Assembly (NCBI GenBank): GCA_020635195.1
Contig: JACKAG010000008.1
Span: 1-64,000 of the forward strand
Origin: Deltaproteobacteria bacterium
Lineage (GTDB): Bacteria > Bdellovibrionota_B > Oligoflexia > Oligoflexales > Bog-1112
Length of the DNA: 64,000 nucleotides
Direction of reading: 5' to 3'
The notes under the pieces were generated by a model. That model was given only the letters and a program-made list of their open reading frames with translations. It had not been told where the DNA came from and made no database searches. Positions 49,931-58,062 of the stretch are shown in pieces. The position numbers and the translations under genes were made by a program. Each line of letters begins with the position of its first letter. Position 1 is the first letter of the stretch.

Positions 49931-51091
49931 ATGACGTATAGCTTTGAAGAAACAGAAGAGCTGAGTCTGCTCAGAGAGACGGTGAGAGCCTTTGCCAGGA
50001 AAGAAATCGCACCTTTAGCGCATCAGCTTGACAAGGAGGAATGCTTTTCTGCTGATCTGACCCGAAAAATGGGTGCTCTGGGCCTTTTCGGAACAATAGT
50101 CTCGCCTGAATATGGCGGACAGGGGATGGACTATTTATCCTATATTGTAGCCGTGGAAGAGCTGGCCCGGGTGGATGCATCTCAGGCTGCAACAATTGCG
50201 GCCCACAATAGCCTGGGCGCAGGCCCCCTTTATTATTATGGGAACGAAACTCAGAAACAAACGTACCTTCCGGATTTGTGTCATGGAGAGGGATTGTGGG
50301 CGTTTGGCCTGACAGAGCCAGATGCAGGAAGCGATGCCCAGGCCAGCAAAACAATGGCTACGTATGACAAAACAAAGGATGAATGGGTGATCAGAGGTTC
50401 AAAACTGTGGATCACCAATAGTGCCAGTGAGCTGACCAGAGGAATAACCGTTCAGGCGGTAACGGGAGCAGACGACAAAGGGCGGCCTGAACTTAGTTGT
50501 TTTCTGGTTCAGACTCCGGCAGCAGGTCTGACCCAGCAGGTGATGAAAGATAAAATGATGTGGCGGGCATCAAATACGGGTGAGCTTGTCTTTGAGGATG
50601 TCCGGGTCCCCTCTTCTGCTATGCTGGGAAAGAGAGGGCAGGGTTTTAAGATTATGATGGAGACGCTGGATAATGGGCGTCTTTCAATTGCAGCAATGGG
50701 CCTGGGGCTTGCAAAAGGGGCCCTCGATATGGCTCTGGAATACGCAGGACAGAGAAAGACCTTCGGGCAGGCGATTGGAAAGCATCAGGCGATCGGGTTT
50801 AAATTAGCTGAGATGGCGACCAGAACAGAAGCAGCAGAAAATCTTCTATATAAAGCATGCTGCCTACGTCAGGAGCAAAAACCGTATCAGAAGTATGCAG
50901 CCATGGCAAAACTCTACTGTTCAGAAGTTGCAGAATATTGTGCGAGAGAAGGGCAGCAGATTTTCGGAGGCTATGGTCTGATGAAGGAATTTCCAATCGA
51001 GCGTTTTTACCGGGATGCGGCATTGCTCCGGATTGGTGAGGGAACGAGTGAAATTCAGAGGATGGTTATTTCCAGGTATCTTGGCTGCTAA
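49931..51091 (+). CDS. Acyl-CoA dehydrogenase
   Basis: FAD enzyme of beta-oxidation or branched-chain amino-acid catabolism. From ATG 49931 (GGGAGAGG just upstream) 386 residues. Signatures: LFGTIVSPEYGGQGMDYLSY, AFGLTEPDAGSDAQASKT (FAD-binding), GSKLWITNSA, RASNTGELVFEDVRVP, FGQAIGKHQAIGFKLAEM, and the C-terminal IFGGYGLMKEFPIERFYRDA with the catalytic Glu region (GEGTSEIQRMVI). A start at 49868 would overlap the previous stop by four bases but has a poorer site. A second, less similar paralogue is at 55106. Confidence 0.94.
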   Translation: MTYSFEETEELSLLRETVRAFARKEIAPLAHQLDKEECFSADLTRKMGALGLFGTIVSPEYGGQGMDYLSYIVAVEELARVDASQAATIAAHNSLGAGPLYYYGNETQKQTYLPDLCHGEGLWAFGLTEPDAGSDAQASKTMATYDKTKDEWVIRGSKLWITNSASELTRGITVQAVTGADDKGRPELSCFLVQTPAAGLTQQVMKDKMMWRASNTGELVFEDVRVPSSAMLGKRGQGFKIMMETLDNGRLSIAAMGLGLAKGALDMALEYAGQRKTFGQAIGKHQAIGFKLAEMATRTEAAENLLYKACCLRQEQKPYQKYAAMAKLYCSEVAEYCAREGQQIFGGYGLMKEFPIERFYRDAALLRIGEGTSEIQRMVISRYLGC

Positions 51092-51134
51092 CGCTTATCA
51101 GGAAAGAATACGCGGGAAGAGCGGTATTTCCCGC

Positions 51135-52232
51135 TTGCTATATAACAGCTATCTTTTCTGCCATAGCAGCGAGCCGCAGCAAAAGAGCCGCAGCAATTTT
51201 GGTGAGGTTCTTCGTTTTTTTATCACACACAAAATCGGCTGCCGGATCTTTTTACTGTTTATGCTGTCAGGATCTGTGCAATCCTGCACTTTCTTGTCTG
51301 ATTTTCTACCACAAAAAACAGGCTATGACCGGCATCGTGTGATGGTGCAAACACTGAATCTGTTTAATCAGAGATCCGCTACAGATCACTCAGATCTTTT
51401 ATTTATGAAGGGGAACTGGCTGTTTCGCAGGCAGCGAATCAATGAAATTGATGGATGGTTTCGACAGATCTACCCTCCTGACTTGCTGATTTTTCAGGAA
51501 GTCATGAAGAGACAAGGAAGTCTGTATGAGAGTGATCGCCATCTTTTAGGTTCCGGCGCTCTTTCTGGCTATAAATGGCAGACCGTGAACCTGACTGAAT
51601 ATGAGGATACAGGAGAACAGGAGACCATGGCCGTTGCGACCAGTCTGGCTGCGGCGGCTGATTCAGAAGAAGGGCCAAAACCACTTTTCTGGAACATTGC
51701 CCCGGACAGTTATCTTGTCGCTTTTCAGGTACTTCTTGAAAAACAGCCATTTATGGTGGTGAACATTGATCTGAAAGACGGCCCAGCGGCACAAGGCAGT
51801 TACTATCATTCTGTTCGCGACCGGATACGAGAAGCACTCAGAATATTTGGGCTTTGTTCCGAACGGATGATCATAGCAGGCTACTTCGGAGGCTCTGAAA
51901 ATCAGGATGATTATCAGGATATGCTCTCTGCGCTGAGCCTGAGAGATACAGCGATTGGTTTTTGCTGGCAGGAAGCTGACTGTTATACAGAAGATAGCTC
52001 AGGGAACCCGTTGTTTCTGAAAGTTCAGGGTGATGTCAGACCCAAACGTAACATCAGAATCCTGGTGCATCAGATGACACATGTCTATACTGCCGGACGT
52101 AACTTTGACAGGGCTGTTCCGTGGCTGGCAGGCTCAGAGATGGAGACGACTCCGTTTGTTCCTCCTGCTCCTTATGCTGGCTGGCAGGCCAGCATAAGGC
52201 TTCCTCTCTGTGCGGACACTCCGATTTTTTGA
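51135..52232 (+). CDS. Lipoprotein with degenerate endonuclease/phosphatase (EEP)-like fold
   Basis: The open frame begins upstream of 51135 inside the acyl-CoA dehydrogenase tail; TTG 51135 is my tentative start, and the site is unsure. The product has a hydrophobic segment with lipobox LSGSVQSC, then EEP-like features: LLIFQEVMKRQGS (the conserved Glu), a middle with VVNIDLKD, and IIAGYFGGSENQDDYQDML where active enzymes carry GDFN. Asp and Asn of that motif are Tyr and Gly here, and a normal C-terminal SDH is not seen. This suggests a non-catalytic EEP protein on the envelope. Close to the end, 52170-52199 is a 12-bp perfect inverted repeat inside the coding region. Confidence 0.5.
   Translation: MLYNSYLFCHSSEPQQKSRSNFGEVLRFFITHKIGCRIFLLFMLSGSVQSCTFLSDFLPQKTGYDRHRVMVQTLNLFNQRSATDHSDLLFMKGNWLFRRQRINEIDGWFRQIYPPDLLIFQEVMKRQGSLYESDRHLLGSGALSGYKWQTVNLTEYEDTGEQETMAVATSLAAAADSEEGPKPLFWNIAPDSYLVAFQVLLEKQPFMVVNIDLKDGPAAQGSYYHSVRDRIREALRIFGLCSERMIIAGYFGGSENQDDYQDMLSALSLRDTAIGFCWQEADCYTEDSSGNPLFLKVQGDVRPKRNIRILVHQMTHVYTAGRNFDRAVPWLAGSEMETTPFVPPAPYAGWQASIRLPLCADTPIF
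52170..52199. repeat. 12-bp inverted repeat inside coding end
   Basis: CCTTATGCTGGC (52170-52181), six-base loop, then its perfect complement GCCAGCATAAGG (52188-52199), about 30 bases before the stop at 52232. May be an intragenic terminator-like hairpin or chance. Confidence 0.45.
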
Positions 52233-52285
52233 GGGACTTTGAGGGACTCTGATCTCTTCTGTTGGGATCATGCCCTCACAATCCT

Positions 52286-52726
52286 TCATTCCCGATTTTT
52301 ACGATAGAAAAGAGCTTTATCGGCAAAAATAACCGTCCCGCTTTCACGAGAGACACCCTGTTCATCATGAGTAATCTTTCCGTCAAATAAAACAGTCAGG
52401 ATCTCACTGAATGTCGCATTATCCGGATTGCTCATTCCATAGTAGTCTGTATTTTTATCCGGATCAGAAAAAATCGTCCGGCGTTTTTCAAGCTGTAATC
52501 TTCCTATCTCGGTTTCCATAGACAGGCCACGCTTCAGTATAATCTGGCAGACTGGAGATTCATCTGCGGCATCAGGGCAACCAATACATATCCAGTCTGG
52601 TGTACGATTCCATATTTCAGAATGAGTGGAAACCTCGTAACAACTTTCTTTTGCCATAATTTCAGATATTGCAGAAAAAGATAAGACAAAGCCGAGGGCA
52701 GATGCTGCGAGTTTTCTGATAAACAC
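52286..52726 (-). CDS. Small secreted protein of unknown function
   Basis: The 146-residue product begins with a signal peptide (FIRKLAASALGFVLSFSAIS, cleavage likely after MAKE or at ISEIMA). The mature part has two possible disulfide pairs (CYEV; CIGCPDAADESPVC), and a beta-rich acidic body (ATFSEILTVLFDGKITHDE, SGTVIFADKALFYRK). Not recognised. Start ATG 52726 follows AGAGGTG. It sits in a run of envelope proteins and has no operon partner in view. Likely periplasmic. Confidence 0.6.
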   Translation of the reverse strand: MFIRKLAASALGFVLSFSAISEIMAKESCYEVSTHSEIWNRTPDWICIGCPDAADESPVCQIILKRGLSMETEIGRLQLEKRRTIFSDPDKNTDYYGMSNPDNATFSEILTVLFDGKITHDEQGVSRESGTVIFADKALFYRKNRE

Positions 52727-52842
52727 AGTTCACACCTCTTTTTATACAGGTTTATATTCCATACCAGCTGCTGAAATAAAGCTAGCATTTGATCAGAAAT
52801 CTGTCACTCAAAAGAAATAATTCCGGAGGACTGTTTTCGGAC

Positions 52843-53472
52843 TCAGAGACTGTAGCTGATCCCGACAGATGTGTCGGAATCCAGAACACCCTCTCTTGGA
52901 AGAGCCGGATGATCCTGGCGCAGTCCTTGTGATACGGTATAAGAGAGTTTCAGGGAGAAGTTTTTGTTAAGGCGAATCCCGAGGCCTACACCACCACTGG
53001 GTTCCGGACTCGTTGAATCTTTGGTACGGGCTTCCGGATCATCGGCAATGGCGGTAACACTCAGATAATTCTTTTTAACCATACCAACCTGTATGTAAGG
53101 AACAAAAATCCGACCATAATAGAGAATAACGGTAAGCTCAACAGAGTTTGCGAAAAGGTGAAACTGCTCCATCGTATAGATATAAAAGGGCTGAGTCGGA
53201 CTCCCTATGTTAACATATCCTTCTTTTTTAGAAATTGACTGACGGTGGGTGAAGCCGATCCGGAAATAGGTCCCAAGATCCAGAGCGACAGATGCACTAC
53301 CCGAACGGGAATCCTGAGTTGTCAGAGCTAAATTATTGACACTCAGAGAACTTTGCAGAGTAAAATGGACTCCTGCCAGCGCTGTTCCTGATGACAAAGC
53401 AAAAAAAATCAGCGAACAACATAGAGATCTGATATAGCTTCCGGACCATGTGCCGGTAGAGTCAGAGTTCAT
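52843..53472 (-). CDS. Outer-membrane beta-barrel-like protein
   Basis: From ATG 53472 (AAGGGG upstream) 209 residues: signal peptide ending ALSSGTALAG, then alternating strands such as GVHFTLQSSLSVNNLALTTQ, ASVALDLGTYFRIGFTHRQ, VELTVILYYGRIFVPYIQVG, GGVGLGIRLNKNFSLKLSYT and a terminal DTSVGISYSL. Gly/aromatic alternation and the short final strand fit an 8-stranded OmpW/OprA-like barrel. Final residue is Leu, not Phe. Not assigned to a named family. Confidence 0.65.
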   Translation of the reverse strand: MNSDSTGTWSGSYIRSLCCSLIFFALSSGTALAGVHFTLQSSLSVNNLALTTQDSRSGSASVALDLGTYFRIGFTHRQSISKKEGYVNIGSPTQPFYIYTMEQFHLFANSVELTVILYYGRIFVPYIQVGMVKKNYLSVTAIADDPEARTKDSTSPEPSGGVGLGIRLNKNFSLKLSYTVSQGLRQDHPALPREGVLDSDTSVGISYSL

Positions 53473-53559
53473 GCTGCACCCCTTATATGAGCCCTGAGTC
53501 ATGGTCTGGCAGATAAAAATTAGCCTTATTATATCTTGATTATATCACAGGATGGTGTT

Positions 53560-54015
53560 GTGACCGAAAAGCCGTATCGTTTGGGTATCGTCGCTGTATT
53601 TCAGAATTCAGCAGGAGAGGTTTTACTTTTCCGGCGCCGGGATACACAAGATGCATGGCAGTTTCCTCAGGGAGGACGGGAAAAGGATGAAAGCCCTGTT
53701 CAGGCCCTTTATCGGGAAGTTACGGAAGAAACAGGATGTGGAGACTTTACTATTGTGAAAGGGCCTGTTGGCCCTGTCACTTATGACTTTCCACATCATT
53801 ATGTCATGAGCATTGCCCGAGAGTATCGGGGGCAGAGTCATGACTGGTTTCTCTGTCATTACGATGAAGGCAAGGAGCCTGACCTGAGTCAGGCTATAGA
53901 CCAGGAATTTGATGACTGGCGCTGGGCGCCCGTCACAGATGTTGTGAGTGGGCTGATCTCCTGGAAGAAGGAAGCCTATTATAAGGGCTTACAGCTTCTG
54001 TCCCTTTTGTCCTGA
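53560..54015 (+). CDS. rppH: RNA pyrophosphohydrolase (Nudix)
   Basis: Removes pyrophosphate from 5'-triphosphate RNA and starts mRNA decay. The Nudix box fits exactly: GGREKDESPVQALYREVTEE followed by TGC. N-terminal block YRLGIVAVFQNSAGEVLLFR and RRRDTQDAWQFPQGG are typical of RppH, with the C-terminal AIDQEFDDWRWAPV. From GTG 53560 (AGGA eight bases upstream) 151 residues; a reading from TTG 53536 adds eight residues. The tail overlaps the convergent CAP-domain gene by 27 bases. Confidence 0.92.
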   Translation: MTEKPYRLGIVAVFQNSAGEVLLFRRRDTQDAWQFPQGGREKDESPVQALYREVTEETGCGDFTIVKGPVGPVTYDFPHHYVMSIAREYRGQSHDWFLCHYDEGKEPDLSQAIDQEFDDWRWAPVTDVVSGLISWKKEAYYKGLQLLSLLS

Positions 54016-55104
54016 CCCTGTCTCAGCCCTCCCCTCCGGAAAAGCCGGAGCTATTCCGGGGTCTGCTAAGTCGCGAACGGCAAGAGGAGGCTTACGGCTT
54101 TCTCTTGCTGCTATAAAAACCAACAGATTTCTGTCAGGAGCCTGAGCAATCCCTCCGAAGCGGGCTTCTTTGTTTAGCAAGAGCCCGCGGTGTCGCGGAG
54201 AAAGCCAGAACAGTCTCGCCATACTCTCCGGATTATAGGCAATCACACGATTTTCACCAAGAAAATCAAAGGAATGTTTTCTCAGCGTCATTTCTGCCTC
54301 TTTCATCTGTTGCTTATCATGTCTGAGAAGGCCGCTGATGGTCAGGTCGGCAGCAACCTGATGCAGCTGTGGCTCTGAAAAGTTCAGAACCGGGAGCCCG
54401 TGCCGTCCCCTGACCCGGTTAATCCATTTTGTAAGATCCTGCTCAGTTCCCGATTCTGCCCACTCCGGAACCGGAAAAGCAGAATCCGAACGCTGCCCCT
54501 GCTTCAGAGGGTATAAAAGCCAGAGTTCTTCTCCCGACCAGGTTGGTTCTTTCGGAAGGCAACTCAGACTGATCATCCCTGATCGCTTTCCCGCCAGGAA
54601 AGACGGTGCTTTCTCACGGCTGCTGCTGAGTTGCTCGGGATATCCATGATCTGATGGAGCAAAATCCACATGCCAGGACTGGCAATACTTGCTGAGAATC
54701 TTAAGAGTCTGGCTGCGTTTCGATTCCAGACTGACAGGAGCCGGAAGCGGAGAGCTAAGCACCCATCCGGTCTTTTGGTTACACAAACCAAAACTCCAGG
54801 ACCTGTGATCTGCCCGTACTGCCATAGCTTTTGCAAGCGTGCGGACTTTTTTCTCACTGAGAGATCCGACCGCTGATGCTTCCAGAATACGGAGGGTAAG
54901 CCCCGCTTCATTAAGTCCGGCCTGCCATAGACGCTCATGATCTAAGGAGGCAGCCTTGTTGCAGACGATCGTATTGAAGGGACTTGTCAGGTCCTCTCTG
55001 AACTGCGGCCCTGATGATGCTTCTGCCTGATGCAGATGAAGCATCGTCAATATGAGAAAAATCAGCAATCGCTCTTTGACGGCCCTGATATGGATGGTAT
55101 GCAT
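53989..55104 (-). CDS. Secreted CAP-domain (SCP/PR1-like) protein
   Basis: The 371-residue protein has a signal peptide (LLIFLILTMLHLHQAEAS) and a C-terminal CAP domain from about 225: LTKWINRVRGRHGLPVLNF, ISGLLRHDKQQM, FDFLGENRVIAYNPESM, and LSPRHRGLLLNKEARFGGIA, with the HD, GEN and H-x-x-LL landmarks and the strand ending LVFIAARES. The first part (about 30-220) is not recognised. Its end overlaps rppH. Bacterial CAP proteins are extracellular, roles unclear. Start ATG 55104 is preceded by a weak site. Confidence 0.75.
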   Translation of the reverse strand: MHTIHIRAVKERLLIFLILTMLHLHQAEASSGPQFREDLTSPFNTIVCNKAASLDHERLWQAGLNEAGLTLRILEASAVGSLSEKKVRTLAKAMAVRADHRSWSFGLCNQKTGWVLSSPLPAPVSLESKRSQTLKILSKYCQSWHVDFAPSDHGYPEQLSSSREKAPSFLAGKRSGMISLSCLPKEPTWSGEELWLLYPLKQGQRSDSAFPVPEWAESGTEQDLTKWINRVRGRHGLPVLNFSEPQLHQVAADLTISGLLRHDKQQMKEAEMTLRKHSFDFLGENRVIAYNPESMARLFWLSPRHRGLLLNKEARFGGIAQAPDRNLLVFIAARESRKPPLAVRDLADPGIAPAFPEGRAETGSGQKGQKL

Positions 55105-55105
55105 C

Positions 55106-56257
55106 CTACAGATGTTCCTTTGTTAAGGATTTAAAGATAGTCTGCAACTGAAGGTTTGATGTTCCTTCATATAGTTTACCAATCTTGACATCCCGGTAAA
55201 ATTTTTCGGCAGGAAATTCTTTAATAAACCCATAACCTCCATAAATTTCAAGAGAAAGTGATGCAACCTCTTCTGCGATTCTGGATGAGGAAAATTTGGC
55301 AATGGCAGCTTCTTTAGCAAAGGGAAGGCCACTATCTTTCAATCTTGCGGCATTGTATACGAGCAAACGGGCAGCTTCGATATCTGCTGCCATTCTGGCC
55401 AGGTCAAACTGAATTCCCTGAAACTGATTCAGAGGCTTCCCGAACTGGCTCCGCTCTCCGGCATAACGGAAGGCTCCAAGAAATGCCCCCTGAGCGAGTC
55501 CGAGCATTTGCGAGGCAATACCGATACGGCCTTCATTTAAGGTTTCAATCGCTATTTTGTAACCTTTTCCAGGTTCACCGATTACATTTTCCTTTGGTAT
55601 TTTAAGATCTTCAAAGATAACTTCGCAGGTAGAAGAAGCCCGGATGCCTAGCTTATCTTCACTTTTTCCAAGAGAAAAACCAGGCGTTGATTTTTCAACA
55701 ATAAAGGCTGTAATTCCTTTATAACCAGCCTCAGTATTTATCGTTGCAAATACGATAAATACTGAGGCTTCTTTTGCATTTGTGATGAAAATTTTTTTTC
55801 CATTTAGCAGCCAGTGATCGCCTTTATCTTCTGCCTGAGTTTTCAGGGCAAAGGCATCAGATCCGGAATCTGCTTCTGTGAGACAAAATGCCCCGATTGT
55901 ATTTTCCGCAAGTTTTGGGAGCCAGACATTTTTTTGCTTCTGACTTGACCAGTTCAGAAAAACATTATTCACAAGTGTATTCTGTACATCAACAAAAACA
56001 CCCACAGAGGCATCAACTTTTGAAATTTCTTCGATCGCAAGACAAGAGAGAAAAAAACTACTGCCCGAACCAGATGATTCTTCAGGAATTTCAATCCCCA
56101 TAAGACCAAGCTCGAAGCATTCCCGGATCAGCTCAGAATCAAGGCATGCGTTACGATCCATCATTTCTCTTTTCGGGAGGATCGCACGATCTGCAAATTT
56201 TGCGATTTCGTTGCGAAACAGTATCTCATCTTCAGTGAGATGGGTCAGAGCATGCAT
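55106..56257 (-). CDS. Acyl-CoA dehydrogenase (short-chain type)
   Basis: From ATG 56257 (AAGGAG upstream) 383 residues, normal size. Motifs: LGLMGIEIPEESSGSGSSFF, GAFCLTEADSGSDAFALKT, NGKKIFITNAKEASVF, STCEVIFEDLKIPKENVIG, RSQFGKPLNQFQGIQFDLA, and EIYGGYGFIKEFPAEKFYRD with GEGTSNLQLQTI-like end (YEGTSNLQ). A longer frame to 56356 is not needed. Within the gene at 55727-55769 lies an 18-bp perfect inverted repeat. No electron-transfer flavoprotein gene is adjacent. Confidence 0.93.
   Translation of the reverse strand: MHALTHLTEDEILFRNEIAKFADRAILPKREMMDRNACLDSELIRECFELGLMGIEIPEESSGSGSSFFLSCLAIEEISKVDASVGVFVDVQNTLVNNVFLNWSSQKQKNVWLPKLAENTIGAFCLTEADSGSDAFALKTQAEDKGDHWLLNGKKIFITNAKEASVFIVFATINTEAGYKGITAFIVEKSTPGFSLGKSEDKLGIRASSTCEVIFEDLKIPKENVIGEPGKGYKIAIETLNEGRIGIASQMLGLAQGAFLGAFRYAGERSQFGKPLNQFQGIQFDLARMAADIEAARLLVYNAARLKDSGLPFAKEAAIAKFSSSRIAEEVASLSLEIYGGYGFIKEFPAEKFYRDVKIGKLYEGTSNLQLQTIFKSLTKEHL
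55727..55769. repeat. 18-bp perfect inverted repeat inside acyl-CoA dehydrogenase gene
   Basis: AGCCTCAGTATTTATCGT (55727-55744), a seven-base loop, and its exact complement (55752-55769). It lies in the coding sequence for the FVFATINTEAGYKG part of the enzyme. Confidence 0.8.
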
Positions 56258-56394
56258 AGTTTTTCTCCTTAAGTATTCAAGCTGAATTTTACAGGATTTC
56301 AATCTGTTCCTGAAAAGCAAGTCTCTTCCTGTCCTCATGTTTGTAACACAAGTCATCAGAAAATAGATGTGTCCAGATTTTCAGGAGCAGGGAA

Positions 56395-57171
56395 TCAGGA
56401 AAAAAGAGAAACGTCATGATCGTCGTCAAGCCCCAGATAGTCAAAGCTGCGTATAAAATCTTTCATATCACGAGTCTGCGACAAGATCTTGTCATGATTT
56501 TTATTATTTTCATAGGAATCTCTTTCTTCACTCCTGTCTTCGCTTTGCTGATGAAGATTTAAATTATCAGAAATGATCTGCTTATGATCTTCATGAGATG
56601 GCAAATCATAAGCAGATCCCTGTTTTGGCTCCCCTGATAAACGCGATGAGTCCGAATCAGGTGGCGACAGAATATATGTAGCCTGCTGATTTGCTCTGGC
56701 AATTGCGACCTGATGATAGCGTTGATCGAGAGACTGCCGCCTCGTTTCCAGATCTTTGATTTTCTGATTTAATTTCTGTGTTTCTTTCTGGCAGTAGTGA
56801 GTCTGTATGGGAGCATTGTGCCGTGACCTGGATTCATGCATATGCCCACTTCTTGTCCATGACATCGTCGCCCAGAAGATTTCCTGTAAGGAGTCTCCAT
56901 AACTTTTATAATATTCCTGCGCTTTCTCCGACCAGGCTCGGGCCCAGTGCATAAGTGTTTTCTCTGTTCCTGACAAAAAACTTCGGTTTTTTGTCAGGGT
57001 CTGAATCCATGAAAGTTTCGTTTCCACATCATTCTGAAGTTTCAGAGCTTGTTTGTGCAGATTCTGAATTATTTTTTCATTCTGGCCTGAGGACTGCCCA
57101 TAACGCTCACAGATGACATCGATTTCAGTTTTCAGATTTTTGGCTTTGCGGTCCCATTCCCGGACTCCCAA
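56395..57171 (-). CDS. Coiled-coil protein of unknown function (second of pair)
   Basis: From TTG 57171, six bases after AGGAGG, 258 residues; a start at 57258 would overlap the previous gene. The product is mostly helical and charged: KAKNLKTEIDVICERYGQSS, NEKIIQNLHKQALKLQNDVE, KLNQKIKDLETRRQSLDQRY, with an acidic, His/Asp/Asn-rich low-complexity tail (about 175-250, HQQSEDRSEERDSYENNKNH). No signal peptide. Follows the coiled-coil gene at 57192 by 20 bases and is likely its partner. Resembles stalk or chaperone proteins of secretion systems (FliJ/YscO-like layout), without sequence proof. Confidence 0.55.
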   Translation of the reverse strand: MGVREWDRKAKNLKTEIDVICERYGQSSGQNEKIIQNLHKQALKLQNDVETKLSWIQTLTKNRSFLSGTEKTLMHWARAWSEKAQEYYKSYGDSLQEIFWATMSWTRSGHMHESRSRHNAPIQTHYCQKETQKLNQKIKDLETRRQSLDQRYHQVAIARANQQATYILSPPDSDSSRLSGEPKQGSAYDLPSHEDHKQIISDNLNLHQQSEDRSEERDSYENNKNHDKILSQTRDMKDFIRSFDYLGLDDDHDVSLFS

Positions 57172-57191
57172 AGTAGACCTCCTGAGACAGA

Positions 57192-57938
57192 TTACTGTGG
57201 TCGACGGCGAGGAACCAAATCCCTGTCTCCAGGTGTCTGGCTCCGGATCAGCTTCCACTCCTGAAAAGAGAGCCAGTTTTCCATAAGATCCAGCTCATCG
57301 TGCATTTTCTCATACTGGTGTCTGAGGCGAAGAATTTCCCGATTTTGCCGTTCTGCTTCAAAATATCTATGTCGGAAAGAGACAGAAAAAGATCTTTGAT
57401 TCGTAAGAGTTGATCCGATTTTGAGAGATTTCCTGACTTTTTCTATGTAATCAGACCAGTATTTTTTTTTGATTTCCAGATTCCGTTGTTTTTTTGTGAT
57501 TTTTGAAAGCTGGTGTCGGATCTTGCTCAGATCGAGTTTCGAAAGAATCTCAAACCACCTTCCCTGCACAGATTGTCTGACGAGTTTTCCTGTCAGGTTA
57601 CACTCGCTGACCAAAAACTGAAGCTGATGAACAGACTCCTGTAAGTAGCGAAGGCAGATGACAGACTCTTCCGGGCTCCGATAGCGGAGAGGAGGAATAT
57701 CCGCCCAGCAGGAGGCCTCCCTGACAGGAGAGGCTTGTCTGAGAGCTTTTCTGTAACGTAGCTGATTCAGCTGAACCTGCATTTTTTTGAGCCGGAGAAC
57801 TCGTTTCTGGTAACGGGATGGGGACAATAAACCTTCACGCCCCATTTGTTGAAGTTCCATATCAAGAGCCATAATTTTGTCCTGAGCCCGGTCTGTCAGC
57901 TCATCAGGCCAGGTTTTTTCCACAACAGAGCCTCCCAT
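57192..57938 (-). CDS. Coiled-coil protein of unknown function (first of pair)
   Basis: The 248-residue protein has several long helices: KTWPDELTDRAQDKIMALDM, LSPSRYQKRVLRLKKMQVQL, KITKKQRNLEIKKKYWSDYI, RHRYFEAERQNREILRLRHQ. Highly basic, no signal peptide, few cysteines. Could act as a stalk or adaptor like FliJ/YscO proteins, but I cannot confirm. ATG 57938. Divergent from hemE; the two coiled-coil genes form a small operon. Confidence 0.55.
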   Translation of the reverse strand: MGGSVVEKTWPDELTDRAQDKIMALDMELQQMGREGLLSPSRYQKRVLRLKKMQVQLNQLRYRKALRQASPVREASCWADIPPLRYRSPEESVICLRYLQESVHQLQFLVSECNLTGKLVRQSVQGRWFEILSKLDLSKIRHQLSKITKKQRNLEIKKKYWSDYIEKVRKSLKIGSTLTNQRSFSVSFRHRYFEAERQNREILRLRHQYEKMHDELDLMENWLSFQEWKLIRSQTPGDRDLVPRRRPQ

Positions 57939-58062
57939 TATTTCCCGGAACTTATTCTCATGCTATTCTGTGCCAGGATCATTTCTGCCCTCTCAAAGAG
58001 ACAGAATGCCCTCTCAATATGATAAACGTACTTTGCTTTGGGTTTACCCGGAAAGAATGAGC

